Position numbers and translations under genes: made by a program. Below the pieces are notes generated by a model that saw only the letters and a list, made by a program, of their open reading frames with translations, ran no database searches and was not told where the DNA came from. Positions 1 to 9,803 of a stretch of DNA of 64,000 nt are shown in pieces; the first letter of the stretch is position 1; every line of letters starts with the position of its first letter. The stretch comes from Lyophyllum atratum (lineage: Eukaryota; Basidiomycota; Agaricomycetes; Agaricales; Lyophyllaceae): contig JACGCN010000042.1 in the NCBI GenBank assembly GCA_014905825.1, positions 248,001 to 312,000 of the forward strand, written 5' to 3'.

Positions 1-50
1 GGAACGATAAAGCGTCAGGATGCTTCTGATTATTCGGTGGGATGGAATGT

Positions 51-411
51 TTACCTCTTAGCCATCTCCTGGAGAACAAGAAGACGCTGTTGGATGATCT
101 GGATCTGATGAGTGTGGCAGACGAGGTGCTGCTCGTTGACGACGGTCTGGCTGAAGTGCTGGGAGCCATCGAAGTTGCCGACGCCGTAGAAGTTGTCGAA
201 GCCATGAAGCGAAGAGAATCCACCCCAGTTGTCGAAAGAGCCGTGAACGTTGCGACGAGCTGTGAATTAACATTTGACCATCAGTAATAGGGCAGTTCGA
301 ATGGTGTATATGCGTACACATGTCAAGTCTGTTCTTGGGGATGGGCTTTGAGACCACACCAGCGGTCATGGTAGCAGCCAAGAGCAAAGAAGTGAAGATT
401 TTGGAGAACAT
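51..411 (-). CDS. small secreted protein of the FDNFYG type
   Basis: Two exons (411-318 and 259-51) joined across a 58-bp intron (GTACGC...CACAG) give about 100 residues. The N-terminus is a clear signal peptide (MFSKIFTSLLLAATMTAGVVS) followed by a short basic stretch. The body carries SFDNWGGFSSLHGFDNFYG and a C-terminal helix-like part with VNEQHLVCH and IIQQRLLVLQEMAKR. I recognise this layout from small conserved secreted or cell-surface proteins of agaricomycetes; no biochemical function is known to me. The start is the ATG in front of the signal peptide. Splicing is needed because the intron breaks the frame. One cysteine only, so it is not a disulphide-rich effector. A TATA-like box lies about 195 bp upstream. 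Confidence 0.75.
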
Positions 412-605
412 GATGGCGGATTTGAATAACGTCAAGTTAGGACTGGTGCACTGGACACGAGGTGAGCCTGTCATCCAGTAAGTATCCTGGATGGAGACTT
501 ACCAAAGAGTTAAAGAAGGAGCGAAGGAGGCTACCTGGCCAAAAAGCAGAAGAAAGCGAAGGAAGTTGAAGAACGAACTGAAGAAACCTAGACGAAGCAC
601 GGGCT

Positions 606-613
606 ATTTTATA
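606..613 (-). promoter_or_regulatory. TATA-like box upstream of the FDNFYG gene
   Basis: TATAAAAT on the minus strand, about 195 bp before the start codon at 411. The distance is long, so a long 5' UTR would be implied. Confidence 0.35.
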
Positions 614-2026
614 GGATGGACGTGAAGGCTGTGACAAATATAGAGCAGATGCATCAGTACGAATGAATCACCGATAAAGGCGCTCGACGCTCGACGCTGA
701 ACGTCACCACTTAGTTGATGGATCGCCGTTGTTACCAACTGCCACCAACAGCCACTAGCCTCGCTTCGATGCTGCAGATCGAGATATCCGAGGTTTACCT
801 AGTTCCCACCCTGCCTCATCTATTGAGTCGAGCTGGGTTCCGATTACACCAAGCAAGATGTGTCCAATGACTATTATACGCGTCTCACCCTCTAGACTCA
901 CTGAAGCCGGAGACTCGGATCACGAAAATCGAAAAGAAGGGTCCCATTTTCAGCTCCACGTCCATGATGCATTCGATGCTGAGCTGTCGGAAATGCTTGT
1001 CAATGGGTACAGAAAGCAATCAAGCCTGCCAAGGACTTCGAGGGAAGAAGAAGTTACTGTGTGGGCGTGCTGTATTCTCGTCAACACCGTTTGTGTCGGA
1101 GACGCGGAACCACGGGTTCATGATTGACAGATCTAATCTAAATCTTATCTTCATTCAACGATCAGCTGGCAACTTCGCAACTCTTTCATCCAAACTTTCA
1201 TCATCCTCCGTGTTTCAAGTCCTATATCTGGTGCCAAATCTCTCAGTGAATACATTGCGCCACGAGGTATGAACCTGCGATATTTATATGGTGACATAGA
1301 ACGTGCGTCTTGCCGCCTGTCTTTTGAGCTCACAGACAGCCCATTCATGTATACCAGAACACCTTGACTTCGCCAGCGCTGATTCTGCACATGTTGATAC
1401 ATTGAAATCAACTCGTTTCTGAAAATCGGACGGTACGACCGGATAAAGCTAGTCATTACTCAAACTGACTTCGGCCCACTTAGATCAGTCACCCACCACT
1501 GACGTGCCTCTATCAAGACGGGCGGATCGCCCTGTCATCGCCTGCCTTTGCTCTTTTAAGGTCTAACTGTTGCCTCCCACGCCCATTCTACCTCGAGAAC
1601 TCATTGCATCGCGCATCCTGCATATCAATCCATCCCTCGATACTCGTTTGACAGCTCGTTTCAGCCTTGAGTTTGGCATGGATGACGTTCGGCGGCTGCT
1701 TCTCGACCCTCTGTGCTGGGACTTGGGCTTCAAGCAGTCGTCTGAAGCACTGCAGCAATGCAATCTGCTGGAAGATCGGCTCCTCCCGTCGGAGTCCGAC
1801 GAGCCATCGCGAGGAAATGGATGTTCAACTCAATTCATTCCCTGCTTCCCATGTCCTCGACAGCGATTACCCACCCAGGCTATCGTTTTGGGATTTGTGA
1901 CGGTAGAAAGCCACCAAGAGTGCATTTTGCGGGGAACTTCGCCCGTCCTGCGCGGCACCCTGGCCACCATAATACTGCTTATGGGAACGCAACGTAGGCT
2001 ATGCGTCCGTCCTTCACTGAAACAGC
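614..2026. other. intergenic, no supported gene
   Basis: Short overlapping open frames occur on both strands (for example 858-1127 and 1570-2079 on plus) but none shows a signal peptide, known motif or convincing splice structure. I see no repeat here. Confidence 0.5.
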
Positions 2027-2520
2027 ATGCTTCGACTCGCCTTTCTCTCCTTCCTCGCATCGTCAGGCGTCCTGGCTGACCGTCAATATTTCATCGAGAA
2101 CAAATGTCCTGCTCGAATAACGCTCTTCATCAACGGTGTGGCAGAAGCGTCTCTACCTGCGACAGGAGGCGCGATCCAGAAAACGTTTGCCAACCTTTGG
2201 AATGGGTTCATTTATATCGATGCTAATGGCGGAAACCAGAATGGTACCGGGACGACGAGGGCCGAGTTCTACGATGACGTGAATTTCTCCCTTAGCGCGT
2301 CTATATCTTAAGCGCTGGCTGACTGTTTTGCTGTAGGATGGCTACTAATACATGGTGCATCGACCCCGCGTACTTCAACGCGGCGTCAAAATAACACCCT
2401 TGGGCCGAACACCCGTGCGTCTCCCCCTTCCCTAAGCAACCATCTACAGTTTCGCCTTGCTGACATATGGTGATAGAGCGGAAAATTCTGCATCTACATC
2501 TTCCAGATCGTGCATGGGCT
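2027..2520 (+). pseudogene. thaumatin-like protein, broken copy
   Basis: Exon 1 (2027-2278) is intact: signal peptide MLRLAFLSFLASSGVLA, then DRQYFIENKCPARITLFING, WNGFIYIDANGG and TTRAEFY, matching exon 1 of the intact gene at 7529-8925. The equivalent of exon 2 starts after CTGTAG at 2337 but its fourth codon is TAA (2346-2348, TAC in the intact copy), and it carries one extra and one missing base before a recognisable ITP motif. The donor has decayed to GTGAAT. An exon 3 remnant begins at 2477 (SGKFC, intact copy SGNFC) and fades out near 2520. The lectin half is absent. Read without splicing, exon 1 would give a 95-residue secreted fragment ending at 2311. Family assignment is by similarity to the second copy in this window. 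Confidence 0.75.
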
Positions 2521-2861
2521 TCAAGACCATCGAGAGTGGATCGTCTATGGATATTTGCTGGCACCAGATTTACTTGCGAAGGGCTTTGCAGGAGTATTAC
2601 GCAATTTGGACTTCCAGTTACTTCGTTTTTTCGAGTTAAATGTTATACATGGTATGCATCAAATTCACTGCGTCCTACCACTGGAGTTTTGCGGCCGAAA
2701 GAGACAATGCTAATCGAAGTGAGTGTAGGCACATATCGGGTATGCTGAATTTTCCCCCTGATTTTGGTGCACCCTGTGTCTCAGAAGCTGAGACCAAGCG
2801 TGACAGCTTCTCCTATCTCACCAATAACCATTGGCAGCCCTCCGTCGAGGCGCGAACGACC

Positions 2862-4580
2862 ATGCATGCTACGAAATCCCACATCAGTTCCAATACGCCC
2901 AATTCGACAGAATCAGATACTCTAGCCATCAACCAAGGCCCCGGGTCCAGCGATTTCGCCGTCCTGAATGCTGCCCATCCACATAGCCGAGCAAGGATTT
3001 CTGCTTCATCTGCAAAAGAAAGACTCTTGTGGAAACGACGCCATAACGAGCTGAGCCTCGTGTCTCGCCTTCCCCCTGAAGTCCTCTTAATCGTCTTCGA
3101 ATACGTTGTCGACTTGTTGTCACCTCAGTACTCCTCCAATAAACGCCTGGAATGGATCTGTCAGATGTCTCACATATGCTCAAGCTGGCGTCGCCTTGCA
3201 TTGGACTGTCCAAGACTCTGGACTTCTATTCCATTCTTTGCTCCAGATTGGGCGCAGGAAATGTTGGCGCGCTCAAGGACGGCCCCTTTAACAATTGTGG
3301 TCGGGTCCCGTAGTAAATTCGTCAAACCTGCTTTAAAGCAGTTATCTCGCATCAAAAAACTTTCGCTCTTCTGCATCCAAAGTTACTATAGTCACGACGA
3401 ATCCACCTACACCGACCTCCTCGCTTCTCCTGCACCCCTCTTGGAAAGTTGTGAGATCACCTTCAGGATGCGCAGCAACAGGAACGAACTGCCAAAAAAT
3501 ATATTCTCTGGGAAGGCGCCGAGATTGGCTCATCTCAGTATTTCGCAATGTGGTTTAAACTGGCGAGCACCTATCTTCACCAACCTCATTTCACTTGAAA
3601 TCAATTCATCGTTGGACAAAACTTTTCCGCCTGCCGACCAGTTTATTTCCGCGGTTTCTACCATGACACGTCTTGAGACCCTCGTATATATCTCCCCTCT
3701 CTCTCAGACAAGAAGTGAAGTCTTTATGATTGCCGATCTTCCTCGACTCGTCAGCGTCGAGATCAGGTCACAATTGTACAACTGCATTTTTATATTGGAC
3801 CATATCACCTACCCAAACACCACCTGCGTCACCATGGTCTGCGAAACGCAGTGGGTCACGAAGGATTTTGAATGCCTTAGCTCTATCAAACGGCTGGCTG
3901 AAAATCTCATAAAAAGAATGCATGGACCGGTTCGCTCCCTCGCCGTCGGCGAGCAACGTATACGAGTTTGGACATCGCCGGGAGCCTACTCGACGAGACC
4001 CCCAATCGCATCCCTACTTGATCTCGACATTTTCTACCATGCCGTGGAGGAGGAGACCTTCCCAATGGATGTCACAACCGCGATACTTCAACCACTACTT
4101 CCGTTACAAGACCTAGAGGCGTTAACAGTTGAGGGAGTTGCTTTCGACGAGGCATTGTGGGTCAAAGCTTTCAGTGATCTCTACGAACTCAAAGATATCC
4201 GGGTGGTTTCTGATGAACCAGTCGCTGGTTTTCTTGCTGCTCTCGAAACTCGTCCCTCGATGCAATCCAATTTCGCCACCGGGCACCAATCGAAATTCCA
4301 GGGCTTACGCGAGCTGACGGTATGCGAATGGACCTTAGATGCAGAGTATAATTCTGGTGACGTTCAGAAGACTTACATCGAAGGCCTGAAGGATTTTCTT
4401 GGAGCGAGGGATCGAGAAGGCAAGCCACTGAACAAGCTGACATTAGAGGAATGTCGTCATGCGGATAACGGTGATGTGGCGGAGTTGGAGAAAATTGTTC
4501 AGAATGTCAATCGGGATGGGGAAATATACTGTACAGATAGTAACGTTACAGACAGCGAGGAGGACCCCGCTGGTTCTTAG
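2862..4580 (+). CDS. F-box / leucine-rich-repeat-like protein
   Basis: Single exon, 572 residues from the ATG at 2862. The open frame extends upstream to about 2640, but the first part does not look like protein of this family, so the later ATG is preferred. Residues about 60-115 form an F-box: SRLPPEVLLIVFEYV, then MSHICSSWRRLALDCPRLWTSI. The rest has the irregular hydrophobic/Leu pattern seen in agaricomycete F-box proteins (repeats around APRLAHLSISQC, LEALTVEGV, LRELTVCEW), with an acidic tail ending in DSEEDPAGS. Such proteins act as substrate receptors of SCF ubiquitin ligases; the target is unknown. The family is much expanded in these fungi. Confidence 0.85.
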   Translation: MHATKSHISSNTPNSTESDTLAINQGPGSSDFAVLNAAHPHSRARISASSAKERLLWKRRHNELSLVSRLPPEVLLIVFEYVVDLLSPQYSSNKRLEWICQMSHICSSWRRLALDCPRLWTSIPFFAPDWAQEMLARSRTAPLTIVVGSRSKFVKPALKQLSRIKKLSLFCIQSYYSHDESTYTDLLASPAPLLESCEITFRMRSNRNELPKNIFSGKAPRLAHLSISQCGLNWRAPIFTNLISLEINSSLDKTFPPADQFISAVSTMTRLETLVYISPLSQTRSEVFMIADLPRLVSVEIRSQLYNCIFILDHITYPNTTCVTMVCETQWVTKDFECLSSIKRLAENLIKRMHGPVRSLAVGEQRIRVWTSPGAYSTRPPIASLLDLDIFYHAVEEETFPMDVTTAILQPLLPLQDLEALTVEGVAFDEALWVKAFSDLYELKDIRVVSDEPVAGFLAALETRPSMQSNFATGHQSKFQGLRELTVCEWTLDAEYNSGDVQKTYIEGLKDFLGARDREGKPLNKLTLEECRHADNGDVAELEKIVQNVNRDGEIYCTDSNVTDSEEDPAGS

Positions 4581-5711
4581 TTGTGCTCGATTTTCAAAAT
4601 TCTTAACGACATATCGTCTGCCACCATAACCTATAAACATGTCGCACACACATCTTTCAGCTTTCTATAGATGAGGCACTAATTTTATCATAGAATGGTA
4701 CTTACTTAGACTGGCGACCGTTCAGTGACCGTTCTCTCTATGAGAGGAGCGTAGATAGAGGCGATTTTTCTTCATTATGACGGCTCGTCGCAAGTCTACG
4801 GACGTTTCCAAAGAGGCTAAGCAGGCGAAAGCCTAGGACTTGGTTACAGAACGGAGGATTGAGTGATGGTGTCACTAGTCGTAGTAGTGCCAGCAGTTGA
4901 GTGGCAGTGACTCGGAGTTTGCTCAGGGGGAATTGGTGACGTCGTTTATTGACCTTGCTTGGACCTTGCAAATTGGTTCGAACCACCACATGCCACCTTC
5001 CTAGCTCCGTCGCGCGGCCTAGACCAAAGCTTCGCTATAGCTAGGTATTACCTTCAGAGGATACTACAAGGATCAACGTAATGACGGGCGAGCGGCGAGC
5101 TGCCTTAGCTTTTCGTATGTAGGGAAAAAGTGGGTCCCCTCTTTTTGGACTTTTTTTTATTGTGTTTTAATCCACCATCCCGGAACCTGCAGGCTAATCG
5201 TATGCGCGGATTCTGCTACTGCTTCAAACGCGAGGAACAAGAGTATGAGGGAAAAGGTACTCAACAGGACCTCCGCTTAGTCGGTCTCCGAAGCAGAACT
5301 TGATGGGTTGGTCTTATTGTTACCTCTTTATCGTATATTACAAAACTGACACAAAGCCTTAGAACGGCAAATAATGCGAAATCAACAACTATTCAGTATC
5401 CGAGGATGGCCCAGACTTACACTGGTACCATCGCGTCATCGTGATCAGAGCCTACGGGACGTTCATAATTGTGGGCACCGAAATGCCAAAGCGTGGCTTG
5501 TATCATTCATCAATGGTCCTCGCGAACCTCTTAGGCCAGGTTCCCAGCATGGAGTCACGGATATGGGCCCGCGTATCCACGATTGGACCCTTCCATCAAT
5601 GACAACAATGCCTCGTGCATGATCCCTCAAATTGGCACGTTCCCCAAGTCATATAAATACCAAGGTGGCCATGCATGTCTTTCCGCCCCAACCGCTCCCA
5701 AGTCACTCGCA
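4581..5711. other. intergenic, nothing recognised
   Basis: AT-richer stretch between the F-box gene and the MTEYDFSP gene. Short frames only. A CCACC-like T-loop resemblance near 4974 lacks the other tRNA arms. Confidence 0.5.
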
Positions 5712-6961
5712 ATGACGGAATACGACTTCTCTCCTGGAGCGTACGACCGCTACATGGCCACCCAACAGCGCATCGCAAACTGGGTCGACAACACCGAGGG
5801 CCAGCGGCCTGCGTTCGGGAATGCCTTCACCGTGCAGCCTTCTGTATCAGCCTCGATAAAGGAACCAACTTCGTGTGCTGGCTTTGACGCGGGTAGCCAC
5901 CACTCTAGACGGATGCTCCACCTCCAGCCCTCGAGCAACACTCTCAGGCCTTCACGATCACAAAAATTCTACCCTCCGCCACAGTTCCTGTCCCAGCCCC
6001 AATTGTCCACTCGTCAGCACTGCTCCGATGCGACTGTTCAAGGTTCACGCGCTTTCTTGCCCGTCCCGTCGACCGGGGCAGCCCATCACGTCCAGCACCC
6101 GAGTGTCGCTGGTCACGCTCATACGCTTCGGACCTCGCAATCACAGCAATTCTATCCTCAGCGCGAACGCTCGTCCTCGCGCCATGATTCGAGGGGGCGC
6201 ACTTCACACCTGTCGCCAACGTACGTCGCGTCCACTGGGTCGGGAAATGTATATGTGCCCCCAGGGACGGTCATCCTCCCATCGCACGGGAACACGGTCG
6301 TGGTAAGCACAACCCCGTCGCCCAACTATAGCACCTAACGCGGGTCTGACATCTGTATTGATTCATCAGATTTCGCCTCCTGGTTCTCAACCTCAATACG
6401 TCCATCAGCCCTCCTCTCATTCCTACGCCTACCCTGCAACGCTAGCATACCAAGTGCGAGCCGCGTCAGTACCGCCGCCGCCTGCGCCCTTCAGTCAGAA
6501 GATATACCCGCCCTCCCTGCCGTACCAGCAGAACCTCCACGGCAGCAGCAGTGGAGTAGCGAACGTGCTCGTCTCCCCGCCCGCGGTGTATCTGATGCAG
6601 CCTATCATCATGCCTGTTGTTGAGAAGAGTCGGAGGAGTAAGAGTGTCGGGGGCCGGAAGAGTAGGAAGAAGGAGAAGCGGAGTCGGAGTGAGGTAAGGG
6701 GTGTGTGATTGTTATGAGAGTGATTTGGTGTTGGATGGACATTTTTCTTGGGATTTTCAGGCTGCATATCATAATATTGCCGAGGGACTTGGGATTTTTC
6801 GGTCACTTTGGCTCGAAAATCGGAGGGGTAAGAGCGTCATCGGGGGCCGGAAGAGTAGGAGGAAGGAGAAGCGGAGTCGGAGTGAGGTAAGGGGTGTGAG
6901 TGATTTAGTGTTAGATGGACATTTTTCTTGGGATTTTCAGGCTGCATATGTACTAATGTAG
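5712..6961 (+). CDS. MTEYDFSP-family Pro/Ser-rich protein, copy 1
   Basis: Four exons: 5712-6302, 6370-6693, 6761-6886 and 6941-6961, 353 residues. The start is the ATG of MTEYDFSPGAYDRYMATQQ, followed by IANWVDNTEGQRPAFGNA. The same N-terminal block (MTEYDFSP, AY, I..WVD.TE..R..F.NA) opens the gene at 55017-55755, so it is a two-member family here. The remainder is low complexity, rich in Pro, Ser, Gln and His, with YVPPGTVILPSHG and a strongly basic KSVGGRKSRKKEKRSRSE. That basic segment occurs twice because exon 2's end, its intron and the following exon are tandemly duplicated (see findings). The last intron (6887-6940) is 54 bp without stops and may be retained. No function known; the basic tail could bind nucleic acid or act as a nuclear signal (inference). 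Confidence 0.75.
6631..6955 (+). repeat. tandem exon-intron duplication
   Basis: About 6631-6770 and about 6820-6951 are two copies of the same stretch. Each holds the KS..GGRKSR.KEKRSRSE coding end, a GTAAGGGGTGTG donor, the identical intron end ATTTTTCTTGGGATTTTCAG, and GCTGCATAT as start of the next exon. The second copy lacks about 12 bp of the intron present in the first. Confidence 0.85.
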
Positions 6962-7081
6962 TGTAATATTACGGAGGGATCTGGGATTTTGTTGGTTGAC
7001 GGGTACTCGTGGCTGTACTTCATCTTAAAGTAGAAGACCTTTTCCAGATAAAGGATAATAATATGATATGAGCTTTCACAT

Positions 7082-7172
7082 TCGGGTATGGTGTAACGGC
7101 TAACATTGCCGCCTCTCATCAATTAGTAGAAATTGCTCGCGGCAGCTCGGGGTTCGATTCCCCGTACCCGAA
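7082..7172 (+). tRNA. tRNA-Glu (anticodon CTC) with intron
   Basis: Acceptor TCGGGTA pairs with TACCCGA; D arm GTGT-AACGGCTA-ACAT; anticodon stem GCCGC/GCGGC; loop CTCTCA...C with anticodon CTC at 7115-7117; T arm CGGGG-TTCGATT-CCCCG; discriminator A at 7172. A 19-nt intron (7119-7137) sits after position 37, the canonical place. Reads codon GAG. Confidence 0.93.
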
Positions 7173-7528
7173 TTATGGGATCAGTTTTTCATTTTTCGTT
7201 CGTTTCCTCCTCAGTACCGCGAGCCCCTCGGTCTTCATATGCTACATTAAACCTAGAAGCAATGCTGCAGAGATACTTGCTCAAGTCAATACATCCTCCT
7301 CCTCTCCAAGTCCCAAGCTCCATCAACTAGTTGCAAAAATGGGGGGTGGTTTGCAAAGCCACATCGGAAGCGCAAACAACGACAAGTCCATAGTCCAACA
7401 ACACATACACAAGTCCGAAAACCACTCAGAAAAGCGTACAATTCAGAATGTCCATTACCCTCATCACCCCAAACACCCCTGTCCAACCCCCATCCACACC
7501 CATCCCCCACCTTTCCCCCGACCCCCGC
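7173..7528. other. intergenic between tRNA-Glu and the thaumatin-like gene
   Basis: Pyrimidine-rich, CCCC-rich around 7470-7525, probably the 3' UTR and terminator region of the minus-strand thaumatin-like gene. No gene seen. Confidence 0.4.
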
Positions 7529-8925
7529 CTAGTTAACGGCGTTCCAGACCTGGTTCACATTGTTCACCGCACACTGCCACGTCTGCACGCGATTCGAATT
7601 CGTCAACACCCCATTCGTCAGGTCCACGCATTGGTCTGCCCAACCATCACGTCAGCCTGAACTTATTCATCCAACGCAAAGGCAAAGGAGGAGCCAAAAA
7701 GTTAAAACTCGAACGCACCACCATGAGCGACCGCGAGCTTGTTCCCATAATCGTCGGGCGTGTAGTACCACGCCTGGGCGGGGAGGTTATCGTAGCATGT
7801 CCAGATCTTCAGGCCCACGCCGCTCGCCGGGGCTGTTCAACATCATCCAGTTAGCATCTCTCTCCTGTCCTCTCGGGGTGGGAAAGGGGGAGGGGGAAAA
7901 ATATCGTGCACGTACCGCTACCAGCGTCCAAGCAGTACGTCGTCCCTGCCACCTGCACCGTCGTGTACCCGCGCCTGAGCTTCCATCTCTGTGCGCCCGT
8001 GCCGTTGCAGTCGTATCTACCACACCAAGAACAAGCAACATCCTAAGCATACGCGTCCCATACACCGAAGAGAGAAGGGCGAAGAGGGAGGAGGAGGAGG
8101 AGGAGGAGGAAGGGAACAACGTACATCTGCACCGGCGTCCCATTCGCATACACCGCCCCGCGCACATCCAGACACTTCTCATTGTTCCCATTCGGGTGGA
8201 GCGTCACGATCGGCGCGTCGGGGAAGAACCCGCTCGGGCAGAACCTGACGTGTACAATCACATCAGTATCAGGTTTAATCGTCTAGCTTGAATGAGAATA
8301 CGCACTCGACGGTATACCCGGTATTAGGCTGCGGGCACTGGAACAGCGGTATGGGGGGCGCCGTAGAGGTGGGCGGGGGGAAGCGCGTGGGGGGTGTTGG
8401 GTAGGCTTGCGGGCAGCTGAGGTCCGTGCACGAGGCTTCGACGCAGAAGTTACCGCTCTGCAGTGTATCCACCGCGGTATCAGATGGATGGAAGGCGCAG
8501 AAGTATAAAGGGAACGTACGGGAACATGATCGATGGGCGTGATGCGCAGGCCGACGTTGAGGTAGTTGGGGTCCAGGACAATGTAGTAGTAGTCACTCTT
8601 ATGTAAAGAAAGGGAAACAAAGTGAGTCTCTACCAGCATCATGATCTAGCACACGCACCTCGCCATAAAACCCCGCCCTCGTCGTCCCCGCCCCATTCCC
8701 CCCATTCCCCCCATTCGCATTCGTGTATATAAACCCGCTCCACGTGTCCGGGAACGTGCGGTGGGCGGTGCCCCCGGAGGGGGCTAGGAAGTCGGGTTGG
8801 GCCTCGCCGTTGATGTAGAGGGTGATGGGAGCGGGGCAGGAGTTCTTGATCGTGTATTGGCGGTCGGCAAGGACGAGGAGGGGGGGTGCCGATAAGAGGA
8901 GAGCGAGGATGGGGAGGTGGAGCAT
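7529..8925 (-). CDS. secreted thaumatin-like protein with C-terminal ricin-B-type beta-trefoil
   Basis: Seven exons (8925-8659, 8597-8520, 8457-8306, 8244-8125, 8016-7916, 7832-7719, 7635-7529), 312 residues, all phases consistent and most donors GTRCGT. Residues 1-20 are a signal peptide (MLHLPILALLLSAPPLLVLA). Residues about 21-165 resemble basidiomycete thaumatin/osmotin-like proteins: IKNSCPAPITLYINGE, WSGFIYTNANGG, AGFYGESDYYYIVLDPNY, VGLRITP, and cysteines in SGNFCVEASCTDLSC and FQCPQPNTGYTVEFC. From about residue 180 a ricin-B/CBM13 trefoil follows, with three QxW-type sites: IYDCNGTGAQRW, IWTCYDNLPAQAW and WQCAVNNVNQVW, plus CLD and CVD starts of repeats. It should be exported and bind carbohydrate; the trefoil is not accompanied by any catalytic chain. 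A related broken copy lies at 2027. The trefoil assignment is firmer than the thaumatin-like one. Confidence 0.8.
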
Positions 8926-9803
8926 CCTGTGCGGCGGTGTGGGTGGGCGGGTGGGTGGGCGAGGTCTGCGCATGGGGGCGTTATAAAACGCTGCAACTTG
9001 TGAGTGACGCAACTTGTCAAATTGCGTCCCTGGCGAAGTCAGGCCGTGAACGGGCTCGTTACCCCGCAGAGAGAACACGCTTGTCGAAGGGGTGGTCGCA
9101 TGACGCCTGGTTGTTTGGGCCCTGGGTGCGGCCAGGGGCACGGGGGGCAGGGAATGAACTGGAGATACGTGTCAATATCGGCGGATCTTCAAGTCAATGG
9201 GGTATCGAGAGTATCAAGTGGTTATTGACTGGCTACAGACTTATTGAATGGTGGGGGTGACTCTTTACGCGTACGCGTTACGACTCACGAGAACCTCGGA
9301 GGCTTATCAAGGTACGCATTTACGTTGCACCGCGAGCATCTGATGCAGGGAGGTGACCACCTAGAGCTGAAGGAAGAAGTCAAAGCGGACCGAAAGCGGA
9401 CTTAGACATCTAGACTTCGAACCTGACGCGAACACCATTCCCACTACAGTGATGGAACGTCTAATATTAGTTATTACATTAAGTACTACATAAGGTACAA
9501 CGGAGGTAAGTAGAGTATATGCACAGAATCGCGTCATGAGACGGAGGAGAGGGGTATGTACATGTATATATGCTAGGAGAGTTTGTCGTGTGGGGGTACA
9601 TGTTACAGGAATGTTGATGATGATGCGGATGAGGTGGATGCCCAGGCACTAGGCTAGACGAAGAGAAAGAGAAAGAGAGGGAGAGAAAGAGGGGGAGAGA
9701 AAGAGGGGGAAAGGAGCACTGTACAACAAACAACCACGACGCAAGAGAAGGAGACCACAAAGACCCCAGCCGAGTAGTCCACAACCATAAAGAACACCCC
9801 ACC
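8926..9803. other. intergenic; promoter of the thaumatin-like gene and a purine tract
   Basis: A TTTATAA-like box on the minus strand lies near 8976-8986, about 55 bp before the start at 8925. An imperfect GAGAAAGA purine tract covers about 9658-9716 in the 3' flank of the next gene. No coding sequence supported. Confidence 0.4.
9658..9716. repeat. GA-rich low-complexity tract
   Basis: Imperfect repeats of GAGAAA and GAGGGG on the plus strand, just downstream (3') of the minus-strand gene ending at 9804. Confidence 0.8.

Noticed and set aside
4960..4990. Possible tRNA T-loop (GGTTCGAACCACC)
   Set aside because: No matching acceptor, D or anticodon arms around it.
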